From the NCBI GenBank assembly GCA_020200195.1, contig JAIVJE010000385.1, positions 1 through 6,713 of the forward strand: a stretch of DNA of 6,713 nt, written 5' to 3'. A program made the position numbers and the translations under genes. Positions 1 to 5,733 of this stretch are shown here, one piece after another (position 1 is the first letter of the stretch; every line of letters starts with the position of its first letter). This DNA comes from Acidobacteriota bacterium. Its GTDB lineage: Bacteria; Acidobacteriota; Vicinamibacteria; Vicinamibacterales; 2-12-FULL-66-21. Below the pieces are notes generated by a model that was not told where the DNA came from, did not search any database, and saw nothing but the letters and a program-made list of their open reading frames with translations.

Positions 1-243
1 ATTGCGGTCCGGTAACGGATCCGAATGGATATCGGCGACCGCAATCTCTTTCACGGCATTCAGCGGTGCATCGCCCATCAGTTGCTCGACATAATGCCGA
101 CGGTGCCGCATCTGGTACGAAGGCGGCAGTCCTTCACGGCTGTGAGGAGTCGACGGAGCGTCGATGGTCTCGGATCGTTCCGAGGTGACGTTGCCGGTGC
201 GGACGGGGACAGTAGTTTCTGACGACGATTCGTTGAGCTGCAA
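1..243 (-). CDS. ParB-like nuclease-domain protein, N-terminal part (cut by window edge)
   Basis: The reading frame stays open from a TTG at 243-241 to base 1, giving 81 residues. The first 40 or so are Ser/Thr/Pro-rich and probably disordered. After them comes PPSYQMRHRRHYVEQL (about 40-55) and then AVKEIAVADIHSDPL (63-77). The latter resembles the opening of the ParB/Spo0J N-terminal domain, where a 'REIPVxDIxPNP' strand precedes the CTP/DNA-binding core. The core itself lies outside the window, so function is inferred from this opening alone. The TTG is chosen because TTAGGAG (255-249) ends 5 nt upstream. An in-frame GTG at 249-247 overlaps that ribosome-binding site and is less likely; an internal ATG at residue 45 is also possible. 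The gene is divergent from rpsT. ParB-domain proteins act in chromosome partition but also as nucleases, antitoxin-like or regulatory proteins, so no symbol is given. Confidence 0.55.
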   Translation of the reverse strand, partial: MQLNESSSETTVPVRTGNVTSERSETIDAPSTPHSREGLPPSYQMRHRRHYVEQLMGDAPLNAVKEIAVADIHSDPLPDRN

Positions 244-248
244 GGACA

Positions 249-255
249 CTCCTAA
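249..255 (-). promoter_or_regulatory. Ribosome-binding site deciding the TTG start of the ParB-like gene
   Basis: TTAGGAG on the minus strand matches the anti-Shine-Dalgarno core and leaves 5 nt before the TTG at 243-241. It also swallows the alternative in-frame GTG (249-247), which argues that the rarer TTG is the real start. Confidence 0.5.
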
Positions 256-269
256 GACCGACTCCCGTC

Positions 270-275
270 ATTCTA
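270..275 (-). promoter_or_regulatory. Possible -10 box for the ParB-like gene
   Basis: TAGAAT on the minus strand matches the sigma-70-type -10 consensus at 5 of 6 positions. A start about 7 nt downstream would give a leader of roughly 20 nt that includes the TTAGGAG ribosome-binding site. No good -35 hexamer lies 16-18 nt upstream, so support comes from position and the single hexamer only. Confidence 0.3.
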
Positions 276-331
276 GATCATCAGACGCGATCGTTTCGTG
301 CTCGATTGACGACATTAGTAAGCCGTTGCGG

Positions 332-345
332 AGTAATGAATTACT
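332..345. repeat. Perfect 6-bp inverted repeat (AGTAAT-GA-ATTACT) between divergent genes
   Basis: Two 6-bp arms with a 2-bp centre form a short AT-rich dyad in otherwise GC-rich DNA, about midway between the ParB-like gene and the rpsT promoter. Its symmetry and location would suit an operator for a dimeric repressor. It does not resemble the classical parS sequence (TGTTTCACGTGAAACA). No regulator can be named, and chance occurrence is possible. Confidence 0.3.
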
Positions 346-416
346 GCACTGTAGCAATCTGACTCTTACGAACACACAGTCGTGACCGCGTGGGTGCCGA
401 TCGAGGCGCGACCCTG

Positions 417-425
417 TGTTATACT
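417..425 (+). promoter_or_regulatory. Extended -10 promoter for rpsT
   Basis: TGTTATACT fits the extended -10 form TGnTATAaT with one mismatch in the hexamer (TATACT at 420-425). No TTGACA-like hexamer sits 16-18 nt upstream, which is usual for extended -10 promoters. Transcription would begin near 432 and give an untranslated leader of about 80 nt before the rpsT GTG. It is the best promoter match in the divergent region. Confidence 0.55.
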
Positions 426-464
426 TCGGTGTTTGTGGCGTCGCTGATCGATATCGGCAGAGGT

Positions 465-491
465 CACAGCCGTTAACTGTGTCCCCGGCTG
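465..491 (+). other. Alternative hairpins in the rpsT leader
   Basis: Two mutually exclusive stems can form in the leader RNA: CACAG/CTGTG (465-469 with 477-481, 7-nt loop) and CAGCCG/CGGCTG (467-472 with 486-491, 13-nt loop). They end just before the ribosome-binding site. S20 is known in E. coli to repress its own translation, so a regulatory fold here is conceivable, but short stems like these also occur by chance. Confidence 0.25.
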
Positions 492-513
492 CACTTTCAA
501 GGATCAATGTACT

Positions 514-786
514 GTGGCTAGTCACGACTCCGCGCTCAAAGCCCATCGTCAAAACATTCGGCGCCGCGAGCACAACCGGCAGCTTCGAACCAGGCTCCGC
601 GGCGCGCTGCGGGATATCCGTGCCGCGATCGACGGCGGGGACGCGGCGAAGGTGAAGGACGCGCTTCAAAGCACCATCTCCCTGGTGGACAAGATGGCGA
701 GCAAGGGGCTGATTCATCGGAACGCCGCCGGACGATATAAGTCGCGACTGGCCGGGCGCGTCGCCAAGAAGTCCGCGTCCGGTTAA
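514..786 (+). CDS. rpsT: Small ribosomal subunit protein bS20
   Basis: This 90-residue basic protein has the family's normal length (about 85-90) and binds 16S rRNA early in 30S assembly. The N-terminus ASHDSALKAHRQN matches the usual 'ANHKSAxKRxRQ' opening. It is followed by a long Arg-rich helix (to about residue 35), then the KVKDALQSTISLVDKMASKGLIHRNAA stretch in two pieces: the helix to about residue 66, and the conserved 'KGxIHxNxAxRxKSRL' turn and last helix (67-82). The start is a GTG; AAGGA (499-503) lies 10 nt upstream. An ATG at 507-509, out of frame, opens only a four-codon reading frame that ends across the GTG. Transcription probably comes from the extended -10 at 417-425. The gene converges on holA, and the two stop codons share the TTAA at 783-786. 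Identification is firm; the exact start follows from family alignment. Confidence 0.95.
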   Translation: MASHDSALKAHRQNIRRREHNRQLRTRLRGALRDIRAAIDGGDAAKVKDALQSTISLVDKMASKGLIHRNAAGRYKSRLAGRVAKKSASG

Positions 787-1811
787 CGTACCGGCCTGGC
801 GGGCACTCGCACTCCCCCGCACAACTCCACGACCAGCCGCTCGAGCAGAATCCGCGGGTCGCCGCCGGAGCTTTTCAAGTCGAGGTCCGTCCGGAAGAGT
901 GCTTCCACGGCGTCCGGGACGCGCCGGGGGTCAGCCGTCGCCAGGCGCTCGCGCACGAACCACGCAAGTTGCCCCAGGATCATGTACGCGACCGCGCCCC
1001 CCTCCATCGCCAGCCCGAGCTGCCGGAGCGCTTCGGCCACGTCACCCCGTTGGATGGCGCTCGTGACCGCCCAATCGTCCTGCGCGCTCTCCGCGCTGAC
1101 AACCTGCAGCACGTCGTCCAGCGAAATCTTCGGCTTGCCCGCAGCGTATAACAGCAACCGCTCGACGTCGCCGCGCAGCTGCGCGATGTCGGTCCCGGCG
1201 CGTTCGCCTACAAGCCGGGCGGCGGCGGGATCGATTTGCTGTCCCGCATCGACAACGGCCTTGCGCACCAGCTGCTCGGCCTGTCTCGCCACCTGGCGTA
1301 AATCCACGCGCGCGTCGCGTGTTCCTCTCAGTCCATAGCATTCGACGATCGTCGCGTGCTTCTGCAACGTCTTGTAGAGCCGCCGGGTCCGATCGGCGTC
1401 GGCCGCCACCACTGCCAGCGTCGTCTGAGGTTCCGGGTTCCGGACATAAGCCTCGAGAACATCCGCGTCTCCAGGCGTCTCCGTCGCTTCATCTTCGCGA
1501 GGGTCGTCGTCACCTTTGCCGCGCCGGCGCGGCTTGAGGATCTTCTCCGCGCGCAAGACCACGACGACGCGGCGGTCGGTCATCACCGGCAGCGTACGAG
1601 CCGCTTCGGTAATAGACGCAGCGGTGACTCCCTTGTCCGTGGCGTACAGGCGGTCGACGTTGAATACGCTCAGGTCGTCTTCGACCAGAGCGGTCATGTC
1701 CGCGGCGAGCCGCGCCATCTCGGCTTCGTCGTCGCCGATGAGGAGATACACGGGATCGGGCTGCCGGCGGGCGATTTGCTGTCGGACCGACGCCGGCGTC
1801 GCGGCCGCCAT
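783..1811 (-). CDS. holA: DNA polymerase III subunit delta (clamp-loader delta)
   Basis: This 342-residue protein fits the HolA family (about 330-350). HolA is the clamp-loader subunit that opens the sliding clamp on DNA during replication. The N-terminal AAA+-like domain shows the strand PVYLLIGDDE (20-29), where other AAA+ proteins have a Walker A; delta subunits lack ATPase activity. The RRVVVVLRAEKIL strand (80-92) and TTLAVVAADADRTRRLYKTL (130-149) follow the family pattern. A highly charged, probably flexible insert (about 94-117, Lys/Arg then Asp/Glu) separates them. The middle section includes GTDIAQLRGDVERLLLYA (206-223). The C-terminal clamp-loader collar carries WFVRERL and the RTDLDLKSSGGDP motif (307-319). 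The ATG overlaps the lptE stop by one base (TGATG), which implies coupled translation as the last gene of leuS-lptE-holA. The same order occurs in E. coli. Identification is firm. Confidence 0.92.
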   Translation of the reverse strand: MAAATPASVRQQIARRQPDPVYLLIGDDEAEMARLAADMTALVEDDLSVFNVDRLYATDKGVTAASITEAARTLPVMTDRRVVVVLRAEKILKPRRRGKGDDDPREDEATETPGDADVLEAYVRNPEPQTTLAVVAADADRTRRLYKTLQKHATIVECYGLRGTRDARVDLRQVARQAEQLVRKAVVDAGQQIDPAAARLVGERAGTDIAQLRGDVERLLLYAAGKPKISLDDVLQVVSAESAQDDWAVTSAIQRGDVAEALRQLGLAMEGGAVAYMILGQLAWFVRERLATADPRRVPDAVEALFRTDLDLKSSGGDPRILLERLVVELCGGVRVPARPVR

Positions 1812-2140
1812 CAGAACGCCTCGAGGACCGTGAAGGCGGCAGGTATCAGCGTGATCGAACTGATCTCACCCGTCAGCAACCCGTCGACACCCGTCTGTCC
1901 GGGCAGGACGGTGTACTTGCCCCGTCCGATCAACTCGGACCGCACGCGCTCGGTGATGCGACGCTCGATCTCGAAGACCGGCGTGTTGTTCGCAAACAGC
2001 GGAACGCCAATCGTCTTGATGTAGTCAGGCAGGAACGACCCGCGGCCGGCGAGCGAATAGCCGCAGCCCGGCGCGCCGGTCGTGGAGCACGCGGTCAGCA
2101 GCATGAGGATGGCGACCCTTCGCACGCGCGCTGCCATCAT
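1811..2140 (-). CDS. lptE: LPS-assembly lipoprotein LptE, apparently shortened by an in-frame internal loss
   Basis: LptE sits inside the outer-membrane LptD barrel and helps place lipopolysaccharide on the cell surface. The N-terminus is a lipoprotein signal: Arg residues, a hydrophobic run (9-17) and lipobox LTAC with Cys18 as the likely lipidated residue. Cys26, in GCGYSL, is a second but poorer candidate. The conserved start of the mature domain follows (CGYSLAGRGSFLP, IKTIGVPLFANNT, RRITERVRSELIGRGKYTVLP, GLLTGEISSITLIPAAFT). The frame then goes straight to VLEAF and stops at 109 residues, whereas family members have about 165-195. As I recall, relatives also end in 'ILEAF', so about 60 residues between strand and tail look deleted in frame. 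The start overlaps the leuS stop (ATGA), and a second ATG follows immediately. The stop overlaps the holA start. Family call is good; whether the product works is doubtful. Confidence 0.8.
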   Translation of the reverse strand: MMAARVRRVAILMLLTACSTTGAPGCGYSLAGRGSFLPDYIKTIGVPLFANNTPVFEIERRITERVRSELIGRGKYTVLPGQTGVDGLLTGEISSITLIPAAFTVLEAF

Positions 2141-4653
2141 GATGCGACGATGCTGACAAGACGGCCGCCCACGACGACGACTTTCTTCACGGTCTTTCCT
2201 TCCAGATGCTTCGCAACCTGCGGGTCGGCGAGCGCGAGTTCCTGCAGCGCGCTCTCAGAAGTGCCGGCCGCCACGATCAAACGAGAACGCAGCTTGCCGT
2301 TGACCTGTACGGGGACGACAATCTCCGCCGGCTGCGCGACCGTTTCCTGGAATTGCGGCCAGCCGGCGCTCACGGTGCCGCCGCTGTGCCCCAGATGCTC
2401 CCACAGTTCCTCGCCCATGTGCGGCGCGAACGGAGAAAGCATCAGCACGAGCGCTTCGATCGCCTCCTTCAGGACTGCGACGGTGCCGGCTGACGCCACG
2501 GTTCCCACGCTGCCGGAAGTCTCGGCACCCCCACCGATCCGTGTGCAGTCGCTCTGATTGCAGAACGCGTACAACTCGTTGACGAGCTCCATCAGCGCCG
2601 AGACAGCGGTGTTCAGATGAATCCGCTGATCGAGGTCGACTGTCACGCGCTTGATCGTCTCGTGCGTCCGTTGGCGAAGCGCAATCTCGGAGCTGTTCAA
2701 TTCGAGATCCCCGGGGCCCGGGATGCCTCCGCCGCCGATCGTCTCGCTGAACTGGTCGACCAGCCGCCAGACGCGCGCGAGAAACCTGAAGCAGCCTTCG
2801 AGCCCCGCGTCGGTCCACTCGATCTCTTTCTCCGGAGGCGCCACGAACATGACGTAGAGTCGCAGCGCATCGGCGCCATACTTCTCAATCATGTCGTCCG
2901 GATCGACGACGTTCCCTTTCGACTTCGACATCACCTGACCGTCCTTGAGCACCATGCCCTGGGTCAGCAGTCGCGTGAAGGGCTCGTCCAGGCTCGTCAT
3001 ACCCAGATCGCGAAACACACGGCAGAAGAACCGCGAATAAATCAGGTGCAGGATCGCGTGCTCGACGCCTCCGCTGTAAAAGTCCACCGGACCCCAGTAC
3101 GCGACTGTCTCAGGATCGAAGGGCAGCTCCTGGTTGTGTGGATCGCAAAAGCGGAAAAAGTACCACGACGAATCGACGAAGGTATCCATCGTATCCGTCT
3201 CGCGGCGAGCCGGCCAGCCGCAGCCGGGACACGTCGTATTGACGAACTCCGGGATCTGCCCGAGCGGGGAGTCGCCGCGCCCGCTGAACTGCGCCGTCTT
3301 GGGCAAAACGACGGGGAGATCGTCGTACGGCACCGGCACCATGCCGCATTGGTCACAGTAGAGAATCGGGATTGGCGTGCCCCAGTAGCGCTGACGGGAA
3401 ATGCCCCAGTCTTTGAGCCGGTACTGCACGGTGCGCACGCCGATTCCGCGCTCTTCGGCGGCCGCGGTGATTCGCGCGAGCCCGATGTCGGCAGACACGC
3501 CGCTGAACTCTGCGGAATCAGCGAGTGTCCCCGGACCTGAGTACGCTTCCGTCAGGCGATCGGCCGAGATCCGGCCGCCGTCAGGCTGAATGACCACCGT
3601 TACCGGCAGACCGTACTTGCGCGCGAACTCGAAATCGCGCTGGTCGTGGCCGGGCACGCCCATCACTGCCCCCGTCCCGTATTCGCCGAGTACGAAGTTC
3701 GCGACCCAGATCGGAACCTGCCGCCCTGTGAACGGATTGAGGACGGTTCGACCTGTATCGACGCCCTCCTTCTCGATATCGCCCGTCACCCGGCCGGTGC
3801 GATCTTGAGATTGAAAGCGTTGGACGCTGTCGGCCAACCGCTCGACGCCGGGCTCCTGGCTCCAGCGCTGAACCAGCGAGTGCTCCGGCGCCAGCAGGAT
3901 GAAGTTCGCGCCGAAGATCGTGTCGATCCTCGTCGTGAACACATCGATATCCCCGAACTTCACGCGGGCACCTTCCGAGCGTCCGATCCAGTTCCGCTGC
4001 ATCGTCAGGACTTTGTCCGGCCAACCTGACAGCCGGTCGGACGCTTCCAGCAACTCGTCGGCGTAGTGGGTGATCCGCAAGAACCACTGCTCCAGCTCGC
4101 GGATGGTGACCGGCGTGCCGCACCGCCAGCAGCCACCGTCGACCACCTGCTCGTTGGCGAGCACGGTCTGGCAACTCGGACACCAGTTCACGGTGGATCG
4201 CTTGCGGTACGCGAGATCGCGCTCCAGCATCTTCAGGAACAGCCACTGGTTCCACCGGTAGTACTCCGGCCGGCACGTCGCGATTTCCCTTTCCCAGGCG
4301 TAGCTGATGCCAAGGCGCTGCAGCTGCCCTTTCATGTGCGCGATGTTCTCGAACGTCCAGGTCTCGGGATGGGTCGCGTTCTGAATCGCGGCATTCTCGG
4401 CAGGAAGACCAAATGCGTCCCAACCGAAGGGGTGGAGCACATTGAAGCCGCGCATGCGCTTGGTCCGCGCGACGACATCGCCAATCATGTAGTTGCGCAC
4501 GTGCCCGACATGCGCGTGGCCGGACGGGTACGCGAACATTTCGAGGCAATAGAACTTCGGCTTCGCGGGATCCTCAGCCACCTCGAACGTGCGCGTGGTG
4601 TGCCAGCGTTCCTGCCACTTCTGCTCGATTGTGTGGGGCTTGTAGTCGGGCAC
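2137..4653 (-). CDS. leuS: Leucyl-tRNA synthetase
   Basis: This class I synthetase attaches leucine to tRNA-Leu in the cytoplasm. From the chosen GTG it is 838 residues, normal for bacteria. The catalytic Rossmann fold carries the HIGH motif as HVGH (48-51). A CPSC...CWRC zinc module lies at 158-178. The CP1 editing domain has the threonine-rich TTRIDT (240-245) and GHDQRD (335-340), whose Asp is needed to clear mischarged tRNA, so editing looks intact. SRQRYWGTPIPI (420-431) returns to the catalytic core; CxxC pairs at 433/436 and 475/478 suggest a second zinc site. The KMSKS loop is VMSKSKGN (574-581). The helical anticodon-binding domain (about 604-754) contains a Gly/Ser/Thr-rich loop (about 707-726), and a small C-terminal domain closes the protein. 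The GTG at 4653 gives the usual 'MPDYxPHxIExKWQ' opening; a GTG seven codons upstream is an alternative. It is the first gene of leuS-lptE-holA. No clear Shine-Dalgarno sequence is visible. Confidence 0.96.
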   Translation of the reverse strand: MPDYKPHTIEQKWQERWHTTRTFEVAEDPAKPKFYCLEMFAYPSGHAHVGHVRNYMIGDVVARTKRMRGFNVLHPFGWDAFGLPAENAAIQNATHPETWTFENIAHMKGQLQRLGISYAWEREIATCRPEYYRWNQWLFLKMLERDLAYRKRSTVNWCPSCQTVLANEQVVDGGCWRCGTPVTIRELEQWFLRITHYADELLEASDRLSGWPDKVLTMQRNWIGRSEGARVKFGDIDVFTTRIDTIFGANFILLAPEHSLVQRWSQEPGVERLADSVQRFQSQDRTGRVTGDIEKEGVDTGRTVLNPFTGRQVPIWVANFVLGEYGTGAVMGVPGHDQRDFEFARKYGLPVTVVIQPDGGRISADRLTEAYSGPGTLADSAEFSGVSADIGLARITAAAEERGIGVRTVQYRLKDWGISRQRYWGTPIPILYCDQCGMVPVPYDDLPVVLPKTAQFSGRGDSPLGQIPEFVNTTCPGCGWPARRETDTMDTFVDSSWYFFRFCDPHNQELPFDPETVAYWGPVDFYSGGVEHAILHLIYSRFFCRVFRDLGMTSLDEPFTRLLTQGMVLKDGQVMSKSKGNVVDPDDMIEKYGADALRLYVMFVAPPEKEIEWTDAGLEGCFRFLARVWRLVDQFSETIGGGGIPGPGDLELNSSEIALRQRTHETIKRVTVDLDQRIHLNTAVSALMELVNELYAFCNQSDCTRIGGGAETSGSVGTVASAGTVAVLKEAIEALVLMLSPFAPHMGEELWEHLGHSGGTVSAGWPQFQETVAQPAEIVVPVQVNGKLRSRLIVAAGTSESALQELALADPQVAKHLEGKTVKKVVVVGGRLVSIVAS

Positions 4654-4662
4654 GATCCATAA

Positions 4663-4668
4663 ATTATA
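4663..4668 (-). promoter_or_regulatory. Perfect TATAAT -10 box just before leuS
   Basis: On the minus strand a perfect TATAAT ends 9 nt before the leuS GTG (4653) and contains the TAA stop of the upstream deacetylase gene (4666-4664). A start 6-8 nt downstream would leave a leader of only 2-4 nt, in agreement with the lack of a Shine-Dalgarno sequence. The -35 region (TCAGAC at 17-nt spacing) is a poor match. The promoter is inferred from one hexamer and its spacing. Confidence 0.45.
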
Positions 4669-5692
4669 TCCCACGCCAGCACGCGGTCTGAGCGGCACGC
4701 ACTGACGCGAGCGCACGCTCGCCGCGAACGGGAACGGTCGCCTGCCGATCGATACCTTCGGGCAACACGAGGGTCCCTTCGATCGCCGCAAACGACGCTT
4801 CGAGGCATGCCGCGAGCGCGGTGAGGTCGTACCCGCCCTCCGTAACGAACGCGGACGACCCGTGCCGGGCCGCCACCTCCGTCAGTTGCCGGACGACCGA
4901 CGCGTACCCGCCGGTCGTCATCCGCATCGACGCCAGCGGGTCGCGTTCGTGCGCGTCGAAGCCGGCGGACACCAGCAGCAGTTGCGGAGCGAACCGGTCC
5001 AGAACGGGGACAATGGCTTGACGGTACACATAGTCGTAGTCGGCGTCAGTGGCCCCCGCGTCGAGAGGCACGTTGAATGTAAACCCGTAGCCGTCGCCTG
5101 CTCCTGTTTCTTCAGCTGCTCCCGTTCCCGGATAGAAAGGGTACTGATGCGTGGAGATGTACATCACGCGCGGATCTTCGTAAAAGATTGATTGCGTCCC
5201 GTTGCCATGGTGGACATCGATGTCGACAACCGCGACGCGCTCGAGGCCGCGCGCGACGACCGACGCGGCGGCTACCGCGACGTTGTTGAACAGACAGAAG
5301 CCCATCGCGCGTGCCCGCTCGGCATGGTGCCCTGGCGGGCGCACCAGGGCGAATGCAGGCTCCCGGCGATCGACAGCATGATCCGCCGCCTGCACGGCGG
5401 CGCCGGCCGCCAGCAGTGCGATCTCATACGAGTCTGCCGACGTGAAGGTGTCCGAATCGAGCATGGCAGGCTGGCCAGCCGTGGCGGCAATGCGATCGAG
5501 GTACCCGCCATCGTGCACGCGCGCGAGCTCCGCACCCGTCGCGGCCCTTGGCGTCATCACTCGTCGTCCTTTTTCCACCCAGCGCGCCGCGACCGCATCG
5601 AACACGTGGGCGCGCTCCATGCGTTCCGGGTGACCCGGCGGCGTGACGTGCTGCTCGAACCGCGTCGATGAGAAAATTACCAACGGGAACAT
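4664..5692 (-). CDS. Histone-deacetylase-family zinc amidohydrolase (class II / acetylpolyamine type)
   Basis: The 342-residue protein is a complete arginase-fold deacetylase. Such enzymes use zinc to cleave acetyl or related acyl groups from lysine side chains, polyamines or small amides in the cytoplasm. Motifs in order: TPPGHPER (17-24); VRPPGHHAE (117-125) with the His122/His123 general acid-base pair; GFCLFNNVAVAA (131-142); VVDIDVHHGNGT (155-166), giving zinc ligands Asp159 and His161 with Asp157 in the charge relay; STHQYPFYPGTG (180-191); SAGFDAHERDPL (242-253) with third ligand Asp246; and TEGGYDL (284-290) with catalytic Tyr288. All key residues are present, so it should be active. 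The substrate cannot be told from sequence. GAGG lies only 2 nt before the ATG, so a start a few codons downstream (TTG at residue 4) is possible. It lies 10 bp upstream of leuS, same strand, and may be read together with it. Confidence 0.9.
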   Translation of the reverse strand: MFPLVIFSSTRFEQHVTPPGHPERMERAHVFDAVAARWVEKGRRVMTPRAATGAELARVHDGGYLDRIAATAGQPAMLDSDTFTSADSYEIALLAAGAAVQAADHAVDRREPAFALVRPPGHHAERARAMGFCLFNNVAVAAASVVARGLERVAVVDIDVHHGNGTQSIFYEDPRVMYISTHQYPFYPGTGAAEETGAGDGYGFTFNVPLDAGATDADYDYVYRQAIVPVLDRFAPQLLLVSAGFDAHERDPLASMRMTTGGYASVVRQLTEVAARHGSSAFVTEGGYDLTALAACLEASFAAIEGTLVLPEGIDRQATVPVRGERALASVRAAQTACWRGI

Positions 5693-5718
5693 CGCCTCGT
5701 AAAAAAGAGAGTTTCGTG

Positions 5719-5724
5719 TAGAAT
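5719..5724 (+). promoter_or_regulatory. Possible -10 box for the response-regulator gene
   Basis: TAGAAT (5 of 6 consensus positions) lies 9 nt before the ATG at 5734. Transcription starting 6-8 nt downstream would produce an almost leaderless message, and there is no Shine-Dalgarno sequence before that ATG. No clear -35 hexamer is visible. Confidence 0.35.
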
Positions 5725-5733
5725 GGCCGCGAC

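Noticed and set aside
244..513. parS site, tRNA, small RNA or CRISPR in the divergent intergenic region
   Set aside because: I saw no TGTTTCACGTGAAACA-like sequence, no cloverleaf and no spaced repeats; only the listed -10 boxes, ribosome-binding site, short dyad and leader stems.
268..822. Minus-strand open frame (184 codons) across the rpsT region
   Set aside because: It is antisense to all of rpsT and its promoter and has no family resemblance.
1356..2024. Plus-strand open frame opposite holA and lptE
   Set aside because: It overlaps both conserved genes antisense, has no ribosome-binding site or domain, and is best explained by codon bias.
2617..3540. Long plus-strand open frame (307 codons) opposite leuS
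   Set aside because: It lies wholly antisense to strongly conserved LeuRS motifs. Its translation is Arg/Ala/His-rich with no recognisable domain, as expected of mirror frames in GC-rich DNA.
3581..4549. Minus-strand open frame (322 codons) within leuS
   Set aside because: It is a shifted frame of the leuS gene on the same strand, very Arg-rich and without recognisable motifs.
4066..4662. Plus-strand open frame (198 codons) opposite the leuS 5' end
   Set aside because: It is antisense to the HIGH-motif region of leuS and shows no motif of its own.
4654..4791. A 46-residue N-terminal extension of LeuRS
   Set aside because: The frame is open upstream, but it overlaps the deacetylase gene end and is Arg/Pro-rich. 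The family's usual N-terminus begins at the GTG at 4653.
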